From Boswellia sacra (taxonomy: Eukaryota; Streptophyta; Magnoliopsida; Sapindales; Burseraceae), in assembly GCA_013180625.2 (NCBI GenBank), contig SNVD02005116.1, forward strand, positions 1 through 64,000: a stretch of 64,000 nt of DNA, given 5' to 3'. Of this stretch, positions 33,660 to 46,500 are shown in pieces. The translations under genes were made by a program, and so were the position numbers. Position 1 is the stretch's first letter; each line of letters starts with the position of its first letter. Under the pieces are notes generated by a model. That model was not told where the DNA came from. It saw nothing but the letters and a program-made list of their open reading frames with translations, and did not search any database.

Positions 33660-34067
33660 TACTCGATATAGATCCTGCTCTCAAGCTTATTGGATAATGA
33701 ATCAGATAAAGATCTAGATACGCCAATCCAAGACCAAGACTCCTGCATGCATAAATTGAACAAATTAGTAATGTAAAAAAACACGTAACATGCATTTGTA
33801 ATTAATCATTTTTCAATTACTTGAGAGAATTTAGTAGTGCAGGGAGGACTAGGCCACGGTGTGCATTGTTGGCCCAGAGCTTTGAAGTGATAAAAAGCTC
33901 ATCTCGTGATTCTATAAGGCCAAGACATAAGGCTTCTACTATTGCTTTGCCAAGGGGTTGCTCGGACTTGTAGATTGCAGCAGTGTCAAAGTGCCTACAA
34001 CCAACTTGAATTGCATCAAGAACAGGTTCATTTACATTGGATAAGTTAAAGGAAATTCTGCTGTGCC
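33660..34067 (-). pseudogene. Aldo-keto reductase (AKR4-type) gene fragment
   Basis: Two adjacent exon remnants on the minus strand match plant NADPH-dependent aldo-keto reductases. Exon 1 (about 34067-33821) encodes [20 protein letters not shown], including the catalytic Asp and Tyr, then [14 protein letters not shown]. Exon 2 (33742-33660) encodes LAYLDLYLIHYPISL, with the catalytic His. The joins (CTCAA|GTAATT and GCAG|GAGTC) would preserve the frame. The N-terminal beta strand is unrecognisable and the rest of the roughly 310-residue barrel is missing, so this is a fragment without function. Confidence 0.75.
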
Positions 34068-34155
34068 AAGTTACTAGAAGCAAAGTTATGCTCAAAGTTA
34101 CCTTAACCAAAACTAAGGGGTCCCATTGTCTATTGAATTCTCTAGAAGGGCGAAG

Positions 34156-34411
34156 ATGAGTTTGGTTAGAGGAGTACTGTTTGAAGAATCAATTCTTCCA
34201 CTCTCTGCTTCTCCTAATGCAAACGACTTGTGGTTTCAATTGCTTTTTATGCCTCGACATTCCAACATTCGCATGGTACTCTTTATCTCTTTCGCTTTGC
34301 ATATTTGTTGTTACCAGTGAAGTGATCATGATTAGTGAAATTGTCACTTGTTTTTGCCTTTGTTTCGCATTTCGGGGAATCTCTTACAGTCTCGGCCTTT
34401 CACCTGATCAG
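34156..34411 (+). pseudogene. ITPK4 gene fragment (exons 1 and 2)
   Basis: Exon 1 (34156-34275, 40 codons, [20 protein letters not shown]) is a close relative of exon 1 of the larger copy at 46530 (MSLVGGVVLDESVLPRLSASP). Exon 2 (34376-34411, GISYSLGLSPDQ) follows, but its acceptor AG reads GG and its donor GT reads AT. No later exons follow before the solo LTR at 34763. It is a dead 5' fragment of a duplicated inositol tetrakisphosphate 1-kinase 4 gene. Confidence 0.82.
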
Positions 34412-34757
34412 ATGGCTCTTAATCTTCTTCTTATCTTGGATTTTTCTTGAAAGTGCTTTTTGAGTGGAGAAGTGCTTATATTTTGAGCATTTTGATCGGA
34501 AGTGCTTTTACTTGAAAATTGTTTTCTATGGTGTCACCTCTAAATGCACTCAAAAGGGCATACACAGTTTATTAGTATATTACATCAGGTTTCCTGACTA
34601 CACATGGGCTGGCATGATTATTTTGAGTTCTATTTTGATTTGATAGACAAATTTTAAAATATGATCAAATAGCTTCTCCTCCAGAATTTATATATATTAA
34701 TTTAATTAAAAGGTTGAGACTTCATAAATAAAACAGTTCTTTAAATTTTTCAAAAAT

Positions 34758-37700
34758 CTATCTGTCACACCCCATACACAATACATTCAGAATGTAACTA
34801 CAAACAATTGTTTGTGTGTGAACTCTGATATTTCTTTCAAAAATATCATTAAATACACCAATCCAGAGTTCTTAATCATAACCACAGTATTTTACTATAT
34901 ATATATGTACATTCTTAAAATCGAAAATATTATTATGTTGTGGTCATATTCTAATACTGTAGCGGTCTATGGTTGTGAAGAAAACTCCATCAGTACTACC
35001 AAAAGTCCTCCATTTAGCTCCCAGTGTACTGATCACCTGATGCACACAATAAATTTAATGAGTAAAACTCAGTAAGTAAGCTAAATGAATGTGCTGCAAT
35101 GTTCAATAACAGCAATAATTGGGTTACAGTGCAAATACTGTATATTTCTTGGGATACAAGCAAGAAATAACTTGTTAAATAATTTAGAAAACAGTAAACA
35201 TTGTGTAGGACTCGCACTACAGCCCCAAGAAATTCGCATAACGGCTCTGAGTTTCTGGTTCGCGATAATTTTCACTTCAAACTTGGCACTCCTACGGCAA
35301 CTTACTGTCTTGACCTATTTAGGTCGGTTAAACATGCGCTCTTGTGCCATGTAGGTTGCGCCCCTGCGCCAACTCCCTGCCTGGACCGCTTTAGGTCGAT
35401 ATATTATGCGCTCCTGCGCCAATTCTATATAATTGGCCAACTTCTTAGGCTATTTTCTCAATTACGAATCACACTTCTTTTCTCACGAATCCCTGTCCAA
35501 GGCCATTATACTTTCTTATTCATTATCACATAGGTAAGTTCACTTCATATACACTTTCTCAATTCAACACATCCTCATGTGTATTCATAAACACAAAAAT
35601 CATTCATACGAGTTTTCACAAGCTAGCTACATTATTCATATGGACATCCATACACAAATACACATTTTATTTTAATGTGCATTAAACACTCACATAGCAT
35701 GGTACCTCATTCGATGTGTGTATGTATATGTCTATATGTGTGTGTGTGTGTGTCTATATATATATATATATCCATACAGTACTCGGTACCGTACTAATGA
35801 CATCCATACACAAATACCGTTTCATTGCAATGAACATTCAAAAACATACAGTACTCGGTACCGTACTAATGACACATATCATATCCATATCACATAATTT
35901 GGAAGCTTCCACAGTATTAGTCACAGTCACTTAGGAAATAATGCTCCTAATCAAGGTAGGGCTTTTCATATCACACATATGGGCCTATATCACATAGCTA
36001 TCTATTGGCGGCATCCGTAGGCAAGGCATCGTCGAAGTGAGCATTTCTCACATTGCACGAATCCGTCATCACCCGAAGATGACAGCCATATAGTCCTACT
36101 AGACTCTATCCTGCCACATAGAACAATATAGATACACGTAGATGCCTATACTTGAAATAGCTCAAGGCTAGTCTGACAATCCGGGCAATACCAGACCCAT
36201 GCTACTGAATCCCGTATATAGAAACACATGGTACAGACCTTCCCTTAAGCTATGAGAGCTAAGTTTTCTAAGTTTGGCATTCCAATCACATATTACAATT
36301 CACAGTCAGTCACAAAAAAAAGCGCTATGTTAAGCTTCTAATACGATCATAATTCAAGCAACGTAGTGCTAACATTTAATATTATCACATTATACAATAT
36401 AGCATACACTAGAACATAATTCATTGTGGCCTTTAAACGGTTAGCTTACTTACCTTATATAGCTTCGTTGTCGATGCTTGCGTTTAACCTAAAACAAAAT
36501 AAAAATCGTTTTAAGGGTCACCATACACGTTGATGAAATAATTCTCCTTTTTGGCTCTATTTATATACATTCTCAGTCAATCAAACAATGCTAACAAACA
36601 ATTTTCTATTCCAAAATCTCCACAAGTTCATAGACAACTTTTACACTGATACAACATGTCTTCTTAAAATTTTCAGACTCAAATAAGGTCATATGCCCAT
36701 TCAAAATAACAATTCTATCAATGCATCCTTCTCACTGAGCAGCAGAGACTTAGAAATTTTGTAGGATTTGCAATCCTACTCAAATGGCTACAAAATTTTA
36801 CACGCTCGTATATAACACTTATAGTTGCTATCATACCAAAAATCATAACTTTTCAAGGGGTCTAAGTCATTCAAACCTAATTATTTCTAATTGCCCTGTT
36901 TTGGAAAAAGAAGTTCCATTTTTTATCAACCCAAATTAAAAAATTAATAACAATTCATACAGAGCTTCCATCTCAGTGAAAATTTACAGCCTCATATATA
37001 ACATATAAAAGAACTAGCATACAAAAAATGAGATAATTTTACAAAGATATAGTCCTTCAACCAATTTCATTTTCCTTTCCTCTGTTTTAAAACAGAGGAA
37101 GTGTGAATTCCATACTAGAAGTTCACAAATTCACTACAAATTGTATCCTTTGAATTTTTGAATCATTCAAATTTCTATATACTCCTAGACATGTCTTGTT
37201 TCATTAGTAAAATTTTCAGAACAAGAAAACATTTCTCTGATTCTTAGAAATTTTTGAAATATGTACTGTTTAATGTAAAAACACTGTAAGATTTGGACTA
37301 AACTCTCATTTCTAGCTTTGTATCCTCATCCACCATCTTAGATACCTTCAAATCTCATTCAAATTCACATTTTCACACAAATTTTCAGCATACAAAACAA
37401 CAATATTTATATTCACATCACAACACAAGGAAATTCTTGCAATTAAATAGACAATAGTACAAGGAATTCTAATGAGAGAATTAGTTCTTACCTTTCCCTT
37501 TCTTCTTCTCCCTTTCCTCCCTTGAGTCCTTGATGATCTGTGCGAAAAAATTTGAGAGAGTGAAGAGCTGGAAAGGTGTAAGCAAGGAGGAAACTCTCCT
37601 GCTTTTATAGATAAAAATTAAGCCCAATTACCGCTTAGTCCTCTCTCCTCTTTTCATTACCATTAAGCCCATCACTCTTTTAATGAAGCTCATCATTCTT

Positions 37701-37804
37701 TCATTTATTATACTACAATTTAAATACATTAATACATATTAATGCACATGTATCCATAATACATGATACAATGTACACTATAAAATTTAGGATGTTACAC
37801 TATC
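34758..37804 (-). mobile_element. Solo LTR, 3037 bp, minus strand, with CTATC target-site duplication
   Basis: The insertion covers 34763-37799, starts TGTCACACCCC and ends GGATGTTACA on the plus strand, and is flanked by CTATC at 34758-34762 and 37800-37804. Orientation is read from a TATA box on the minus strand (CTATAAAAGCAGG, about 37598-37610) followed by a leader-like region. It contains repeated TGCGCTCCTGCGCCAA-type words (35330-35430), a TG/TA microsatellite (35735-35771) and a duplicated block CATACAGTACTCGGTACCGT (35774 and 35847). Termini resemble the other solo LTR at 26357, so both may belong to related Tekay-like chromovirus families (inference). No internal genes remain. Confidence 0.88.
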
Positions 37805-38645
37805 AGAGGTAATCTTTGAGAAATCTTGCCACATTTTCTTCTAAGATCATTCAAACTATGAGCTTTTCTTCTTACTTTGTATAACTCCTAATATCAAATG
37901 TTTTTGATGTGAAGCTGAGGAACTTAATTTAGCAGAATTACAAGCGCAGCTAAGCTATTTCATAAACATTAAGTCATCCTAATTTGAATGAAGAAAATGA
38001 AGTTAATAATGTGTATACAGATCATTTAAAAGACTGAAAAGACTAGCTCACTTACGACACCAAATTAAGTCGTTCCTTTGTTCATCTCTAGTCAACTAAG
38101 ATTAATTGGTGACAAATTACAGCATAAATTTCTTGAATGTCCCTACTAACTCACACTTCAACTAGGTTTGATAGAATGGTCTGATAAACTGACAGTGAAC
38201 ATAGCAGTTACTGTCCACGCTCTAGCCATGATCAAAATACTCATGGATCGGCTTATGGACGTTTAGAAATATTTAGAAATAATCCAATTTATATGATAAG
38301 TCAAGAGGCTTCATTTGGTGGCCAATATTTCCTGGCAATTAACACTTGCCCTTGATTTCCAGTTAAAGACCATCCTATGTGACCCCATTGAGCAAGTGAC
38401 GATGTGGAACTAATGTTCTTCAATTTTTGGCATCAGATTGATCTCAATAAACTATTACATGTAATTTCTCATGTAATATTTTGTGCTAATAATGTAACAA
38501 TCTAGTAATTCAAATTCTCGCTCAAATTTATGATATTGAGTTGGATTGTATACACCAATTTGCATCTTTTTTTTTTTTTAAGGAAAAAAATCCTCCATTA
38601 CTTTCCAGGGATTGAGTAGTTTCTTTGATTAAAATGTGAAATAAT

Positions 38646-38685
<40 letters not shown>

Positions 38686-39640
38686 AGGATAACTGAAAAC
38701 AGCTTTTCGTTTCTGACAAATAAATTTTGAAAATTAAAAAAAAAACTAGATAATTTAAAGTAAAGGTTGAAAACAATTGCAGAATAAATATTTTGCATTG
38801 GATGGGAAAAAGAAAAAAAAAACAATAAGCAGAAATGTAGAAGGATATCAATCTAATTATTAGTTTGGGTTAGAAGTGAGATACAATTCTTCATTTTTAA
38901 AAATAAGAATTAAAAAATGGGAAAATATTTGTTGATGGTTTTCTAACAATTTTTTCGGCTACAATGTTAGCTCCAAAAATAATAACAAAAAGCTTGTATT
39001 TATAATTTTTAATCTTGAATCTAAATTTTATATAGTGAATGGAAAATGAATATACTAAGAAGGTTTATGTAATAAATGTTGATAACTAATATGATATTGA
39101 GTGAATGATGTTACATCAACTTTGTAAATAAATTTTGTAAGTGTATCATTATTATATATTAAAAAAAACATTGAAACATTACTGTAATTGCAATCAAGTT
39201 TTTTAATTGTAAAACAATCAAGCCATATAGGGTTGTGATGAATTTGAGTAAAACCTTCAAAACTTGGTGAAAATAGTAAAATTCAATGCACTAAAATTAA
39301 CAAAAATACCTTACTTTCCAAAATACTCTTCATGGAATTCTTGCCTTCAACGTGTTGAGCATTTGACTAAACATGCTACGAAGTAGTTTTCAAGCTTATT
39401 GAGCCTCGTGCTTTATTTCAACTAAAAGAATTAATGTGTTGAATATTCCATAACATGCTTGATAAATTATAATAAAATATTAAACGTGCTTGAATGTATA
39501 AAGTAATATTTGTATAAATTATTATTACATTGAAGGGTATTTTTATTTAATTTTACATAATCAGTCCTTACAATAGCAACAACATCAGATTAAAAAGAAG
39601 AAACCATACATCAATTGTAGCTTAATTAAAGCATTACAAG
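37805..39640. other. AT-rich intergenic region with GT microsatellite
   Basis: No coding sequence is recognised. A (GT)16 run lies at 38651-38682. The region ends at the 3' side of the minus-strand MATH gene. Confidence 0.6.
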
Positions 39641-39644
39641 ACAT

Positions 39645-42600
39645 TTAAAAACAGCACATTGGTGACTCTGCGTGGGTTCGATGATCTATTCTTGATGGCT
39701 CTTTAGACGCCCGCTCCATTGTGAGACATTGATCTGTTTCGATCAATACATTTGTTTCTATAAATCCAAGCACCGTAACTTGTGCTTCAATGATGCAAGA
39801 GTTATCCACCAAGAAGCCCCTTTTTGGGTCCTTGAATTTACCCACTGTCATGAACTTCCTAGAACCCCATTCTAGGACTGGACCAGACAAATTTTCCCCT
39901 AAAAGGAAATTAAATAAGATACAACAGATAAAAATGTAAGTGATTCAATTCCTCGCAATCATAAGAACATGCAATTCATTGTAGCATTAGTCTTACCTTC
40001 AACTTCAACGTTATTTCCATTGATTTGATCTCTCACAAGCAGATTGTATTTCACGAGCAATTTAGTGTTCGGAGGAATACTAGACTCGGGCAAAGTTATA
40101 AAAATTGAAACACTGTTTCCCAGGGCCTCTCCATATCCATTGGGGTACAAGCATATATGCCATTTGTAGTCCCCAAAAAATTTAGACTCATAATTCCTAT
40201 TAAACGAAAATTCATCAATTTTGAAAATATAGTAACATGTAGGTTCTGTAATGGTTGAGAAACACTCCCCTCCAGAAGTATTTTGGACAATAAAAACCTC
40301 CACTCCGAAAACACATTCATCATCGATAAGGTATCCATTTAGAGGGTTTTTAAAAGTTTTTAGGTCTATGAATCTGTCGATACCCCATTCAGTCTTCATT
40401 GCATGGTAACGCCTTACTCTCCCATCTATATCACAAAAACTAGCTATCACCATTAAAACATAAGATTAAATTTTTATTCAATTTAGACATAAAAAGTGTA
40501 TGTTATATATACAATTAATCTACATAATACATCATCAACGCCATAAATATAACCTGATGATGATAGAGTTTCATTGGGTGAGTATATACATGATTATAGC
40601 ATTAATTATAATCTTATACATGTGTTATCAAATTTTATCAATATTGTAATGGTTTATTAGGTTAATCAGATTTATAAAATTAGTTGTATCTATAGGTTTG
40701 TTGTACAATTAATATTATTGTGATATAATTAATCATTAAACAACTAGTATGTGCGACATTTTAGATAAGATGCTGGATATTGCATTCTAAGAACAAGTAG
40801 GGTTACCTTCAAGACTATCATACTTGTTGTGAAGCTGATTAAACATAAAAAAATTGAAAATAGCACTAACTTCCCACATTCCAGAATGAAGAGACTTTGG
40901 ATCCAATTCTAAGTAAATGGAGATATGATTTCCCCCATTTTTTCTAGTATTCCCATTTGGGTAGATGATCAAATTCCTGCAAAATGAAATAATCAATGCC
41001 TTGATATTTTGTAAGTTAGAGAGTAAAAAAGAATATGAATTTATCATCGTCCTGTAACTTCATAAGTTAAATAGCACGACTCTCAATTGTACCTATCCAT
41101 ATAGTCTTGCCGGATAAAAAATAATATTGGATACAATTCACAAGATTAATTATAAATGTAATATTTATTGTCATAAATTATAATTCTAGCTATCAAAGTT
41201 TATAAGAATAATGATTTGTTTTTGTAAATCAGGATACTAAAAGTATCTAGTAAAACTATTTAAAAATTTGATAATTATTAACCATATTAGGTGAATATAC
41301 AGTTATTAAAACAAAAAAAAATTATAGTTGTCAAAAAAATTATAAAATAACTTAATCATAATTAAATAATTCAATTCCTTTTTTCTTTTAAAAAAAAAAT
41401 CACTGTTTTGAAGTTTGCTAGGTCCTGCATTAACAACCATTTTTAGACCTCATCGAGCAGCATTATAAATACCAAAATGATCCATGGATGTTGATTTATG
41501 ATATGACTTTTTTTTTTTTGGCGTTTAAACACCAAATCCTTGCCTATAATAATTATATTGTTGAGTGGACCAACTTTAATTTGTAGATAATTTCATTGTT
41601 AACGATGCACCAAACAAGCCGATGACAGTGATTGACAATGGCTGTACACAGTTTTTTCCCTTTAAAGAATTTATTTGTTTAGTTAAAAATTATAAGTTTT
41701 GTTATTTTTAATATTTTTAAACTCATTTGAATATATTCTATAATTATCAAACTATTTTATAGCATAAAAATATGAATAATAGTACATATAACTCATATAA
41801 TCTAACAAATTACAAATTGGTTGAGTAAGTAGAAATTAGAAATATATAAAAAAAATTTATAATAAATCATGAAGTAGGACTACCTATATATATATAATAA
41901 TTTTGTGTCAAATCGTCTTGTATATATTAGATTGTACAATTTGATTATATATATAATTATTATAAAAATATGTATTTGATTAATTATTATATAAAAATTT
42001 AACATCACACTGAAAAGTTAGTTTAACAATTACACGTGGATAATGCTTGTGAGAGCACGACAATTTTTAAATATTTTCAGATTTCACACAATGATCTCTT
42101 ACTCGATGTATGTGCGTTTAACAATGATCTCTTACTCGATGTATGTGCGTTTAAGTGAGACAAAGTTATAAATACTAGTTTAAAACTCTCCGTTGATAAC
42201 AATATAAAGATGTTATAGTATGATCAAATAAATAATTAAATACCATTTCAAGTTCCAAGCTTCGAATTGGCTGGATCTCAGTTTCTCTATTGGAGCTTTT
42301 GATAGAAGCGAGAAGGACTTGATTTTGAACAAAAAATGACTGGGTGAAGCATCTCTTCCTGAAGGAGGGTAAAATGAGGGAAGAATGATTAATATTTCCA
42401 AGTCATAAGGGTGTACATAATTAAATATTAGAGATGTAAATACATGATCTAAATAATAAGAGAGCATTGCATCAGAACACATGATTAATATACATATGTA
42501 ATTAAGGTAATTAGTCTCTTATTGATTGGATAAGCATAAGTGTCCAAATGTTTTTCAAATAATGAGCCAATGAAACAAAAAGACAAACATATATGGCATA

Positions 42601-42678
42601 AAATTATTGAAAATAATAATTAATTAACGTACCTCTCCGGATATGAGCTTCGGTGGCATCGTGGCAGACGCAGTCCAT
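39645..42678 (-). CDS. MATH (TRAF-like) domain protein, two MATH domains, apparently intact
   Basis: Five exons on the minus strand: 42678-42633, 42358-42244, 40976-40807, 40443-39997 and 39898-39645. All boundaries are GT-AG and the joined frame is 343 codons with TAA at 39645-39647. The start is the first ATG (MDCVCHDATEAHIRR). MATH domain 1 (about residues 19-150) shows SPSHFLFKIKSFSLLS, IYPNGN, GGNHISIYLEL and RRYHAMKTEWGID. MATH domain 2 (about 180-325) shows YYIFKIDEFS, WHICLYPNG and GPVLEWGSRKFM. The length matches the plant TRAF-like/MATH-only family (about 300-400 residues). These proteins bind partners through the MATH beta-sandwich, and some plant MATH proteins act with ubiquitin ligases or deubiquitinases. 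No BTB or protease domain follows. The acceptor of exon 4 (GATAG|CTAGT) is the least certain join. Confidence 0.85.
40977..42243 (-). other. Large intron 2 of the MATH gene
   Basis: A 1267-bp AT-rich intron without coding sequence. It carries a perfect 33-bp tandem duplication at 42088-42153 (unit starting ACAATGATCTCTTACTCGAT). Confidence 0.75.
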
Positions 42679-42814
42679 GTTGAACGAGAGAAGTATGAAT
42701 TTGAAGAACTTTTATTTATGAAGAGCTACTAAGCCCAAATGCCTGATTAGCTAGACACTTTGGCTCCAACATAGTTCTGAGCTTTCTCTAATGTCCTTTT
42801 TATAGTTGACGGAT

Positions 42815-44695
42815 AGGTAATAGCTCTAGTCATCTTGTAAGGAAAGAATGAGATATTATACCTTTCATAGTTCTTACGTTTGAGTTATGACTATGAAGTT
42901 ACGAATATGTTTTAGGAGTATTAAAATGTATCAATCGGTTCAGATTTGGCTAATCTTTTCGTCTCTAGAGAGTTCATGTATGGTCATAGTCTTGTACGAA
43001 TCGATGTAAATCATAATAGATTAATTTAGTCACCTTTTCATGTTCTAAGAAGAGAATGAGATACTATACCTTTTCATAGTTTTTAGTTTTTATGTGTGAG
43101 TTGTGACTATGAAGTTATGTATATATTCTAGTAATGCTAGGGGACCAATCGGCTTAGGTTTGGCCCTTGTTTTGGATCCTAGGAAGGTTTATGTAGGGTT
43201 GTACTTACCTTTTTCTTCTTGCAAGCAAAGAATGAGATACAATACCTTTTCATAGCTTTTACCTTTGAGTTATGACTATGAAAATGTATATATTCTAGTC
43301 ATACTAATTGACCAATCGGGTTGGATTTGGCTCATCTTTTGTTTCTAAGAGGTTTATGTATGGTTGTTGTCTTGTGCAGAAAAAATAAATAAATTATATA
43401 TAGTAGCTTTAGTCACATTTTTCATCTTACAAAGAAAAAATCAGATAATATATATCAAAGAAAGAACAAGATAATATACATTTTCATAGTTTTTACATTT
43501 GCATTATGACTGTGAAGTTACTTATATGCTCTAGTAATATGAATGGGCCAATCACTTAGATTTGGCCCATCTTTTGGTTTCTAGGAGAGTTTATATATGG
43601 TTATAGTCTTGTACAAAACAATACAAATTAGAAAGCTTTTGTTACATTTTTCATCTTGCAAAGAAAGAATGAGATAATATACATTTTCATAGTTTTTATA
43701 TTTGAGTTACGACTATGAAGTTACTTTTATGCTTTAGTAATACTAATGGACCAATCAATTTAGATTAGCCCATCTTTTGGTTTCTATGCGAGCCTATGTA
43801 TGGCTATAGTCTTGTACAAAATAATGTAAATTATAATAGCTTTAGTCATATTTTTCATCTTGCAAAGAAATAATGAGAAAATATACCTTTTCATTGTTTT
43901 TACATTTATGACTATGAAGTCACTTATATTCTCTAGTAATACTAATGGACCAATTGATTTAGATTCCGCCCATCTTTTGATTTCTAGGAGAGTTTATTTA
44001 TGGTTATAGTATTGAACAAAACGATTATAACAGCTTTAGTAATATTTTTCATGTTGCAAAGAAAAATAAGATAATACACCTTTTCATACATAGCTTTTAT
44101 ATTTGAGTTATGATTGTGAAGTTACTTATATGCCCTAGCAATACTAGTGAAGCAATCGATTTAGATTTGGCCCATCTTTTGGTTTCTAGGAGAGTTTATG
44201 TATGGCCATAGTCTTGTATAGAACAATGTAAATCATAATAGCTTGAGTAACAATTTTCATATTGCAAAGAAAGATTAATGAGATAATATATTTTTTCATA
44301 GTTTTTATATTCGAGTTATAACTATGAAGTTAATTATATGCTCTAGTAATAGTAATGGACCAATTGATTTAGATTTGGCCCATCTTTTGGTTTCTACGAG
44401 AGTTTATTTATGGTCGTAGTCTTGTATGCATTAATGTAAATTATAATAGCTTTAACCTTTTTCATCTTAAAAGGAATGTAGAAGATCCAGTAATATTTGT
44501 TTGTCAATCAATATACTTGAGTTATGATTTTGAAATAGGTATATATTCTAGCAGTGTTAATGGACCAATCGTTTTAGATTTGGCCCATCTTCTAGTTTCT
44601 TGGGGCATCTATCTATGATTGCAATCTTGTACATAACTATAAATTAATGTAAATTGTAATAGCTTTTGTCACCTTTTATTTCTTAAGTAGAGTTA
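42815..44695. repeat. Satellite-like tandem array, about 200-bp unit
   Basis: About nine imperfect head-to-tail copies occur. The marker TTTGGCCCATCTTTTGGTTT or close variants lies near 42948, 43161, 43328, 43562, 43765, 43968, 44166, 44374 and 44581, spaced mostly 198-213 bp. Each unit also has GAATGAGATAATATACATTTTC-like text, GAGTTATGACTATGAAGTTA and a TAGTCTTGTACAAAA-like block. Copies diverge through substitutions and small gaps. A further single copy lies at 45480-45640. The array starts about 140 bp upstream of the MATH start codon, so its first unit overlaps or abuts that gene's promoter. Confidence 0.9.
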
Positions 44696-46500
44696 TTAAA
44701 ACCCTACCAATTTTATTAGTAAATCTCATTTCTTATTTAATAAATAAGATTAGAATTATAGAAATCAAATATTATTAACCCTTTTATTACATTCTCCATT
44801 TTCGTTCTTAACGAGCTTATTAATTTACCTTTTATTTTTAACCAGCTCACCAAGCCTTTAAATGGTACCCTACAAGTAACGCTTTCTCATATATATTAAA
44901 ACAAAATTATCATTGAACCAAAATAAGCTGGCATAGGAAATAAACATCATTAAGCTTTAAAAAAAACAAAAACAAAATCATATAGTTTCCTAGATTATAT
45001 TATTTTGTTTTTCTTGCATGGATAATACATGTATCTTCCACTCCTCGACTTGCAGTTGCCAAATCTAGAAACGAGTCTAATTTTTAATTTCATTTACAAG
45101 TCTTTCGTTTTAGAATAATTTTAAATGTATAACCAAATCTATATAACCTATTTGAACATAAAGTTATTGGATAGGTAAGTCCCGCTTTATTTATTAATGA
45201 TTTTTTTAATTTTCTTCTAATTTTTATCCACTAAATGAATTTTTGCCACTTTTGGTATGAATTTGATTGTTTGGGTTAGTTGTATATCTAGATCTACTCT
45301 TTTCTTTATTCAATTGAGAAGTTCTTATTGAAGGATTTGGTCAACATGCTTAAAACGTAAATGGTAAAACAAAAAGGATATATTAAGATTTATTTTGTTA
45401 AATTTTATGATTTTAACCTTGTTTAAAACTAGAGTGGGGCTTACCATAATAAGCCAAGGGGGGCACAAATAGCACTTTTCTTAATGGATGAATGAGATTC
45501 TATACTTTTTGTAATTTTTATTTTTAAGTTACGGCTATGAAGTTAAGTACATGTTGGAGTAATGTTAGTGGACCAAACAATTTTGATTTGGCCCCTCTTC
45601 TGGTTTCTTGGAGCATCTATACATGGTCGTAGCGCATTGCTTTTTGATTGAAGTTGAATTTAATTATATATATAGATTGGAGCATTTATATAGAGTCGTA
45701 ACCATTTTTTTAATTATGATCAAATATCAAATTACAATTGCAGTTTCATGATTAAATTCCACTTATTATTTTAGTTGTTAATAAATAAAACTTTTCTCAC
45801 TAATTATTTAAACACATTTTTCTTTTCCTAAGAGTAGTTGTGGGTTTGTATTACTGAATTAAACGAAGAAATGAAGGTATATTAAAACAGAAAGCACAAA
45901 TAGTATTTTATATATTTTTTTCAGTAATCATATTGCTTAAATTTATTCAATTACGATGTATGAAATAAAAATAATATGAAATTACAAATCTAGGTATTAA
46001 ATAAAAATTCCTATTAATTCTTACTACCACATGAGAGACAAGAGTTTCAATTCCGCGGTTCTTTACTATCCTGACAATTTCAACATTAAAACACAAAAAA
46101 GGAAAAGACAACCAAAAATGTAAAATTAATATAAAATGGTAGAAAATTTATTTAGGTTTTTTAATTGTAAATTAATTAAAAAAAGGTTGTTTAACTTATG
46201 ATAATAATAGCTTGCCTATTTATCAAAATATACCTATTTTATTTAAAAATATTTAATTTATCCTTGTAGGACAATAAAATACTTTTTTGATAATTTATTT
46301 TCATAAATACTTAAAAAATAAATGAAAGGGTAAATTCGTAAATTGAGCAATGGAAATTGGAAATGCCCGCGCTGTAATTCGTGCCCGTGCGCGGCGGCCA
46401 CGGTGGCGGATGTAATGCTGATACTCCCCCAAGTTTGAGGCTGAATTTACAAATTTATCCTTTCTCTGTAGTAAAGGTGAGCTTAGCCAGCAAAACCGAA
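44696..46500. other. AT-rich spacer with one isolated satellite unit
   Basis: The stretch holds the isolated copy of the 200-bp unit at 45480-45640 (GGCCCCTCTTCTGGTTTCTT). At 46360-46420 the sequence turns GC-rich (CGTGCCCGTGCGCGGCGGCC), probably the promoter or 5' UTR of the ITPK4 gene that follows. No other gene is seen. Confidence 0.55.

Noticed and set aside
38598..38851. Frames across the GT microsatellite (Thr-His repeats)
   Set aside because: Simple-repeat translation only.
42815..44695. Array considered as a tandem gene family
   Set aside because: No open frame is conserved between units; copies carry indels that are not multiples of three.
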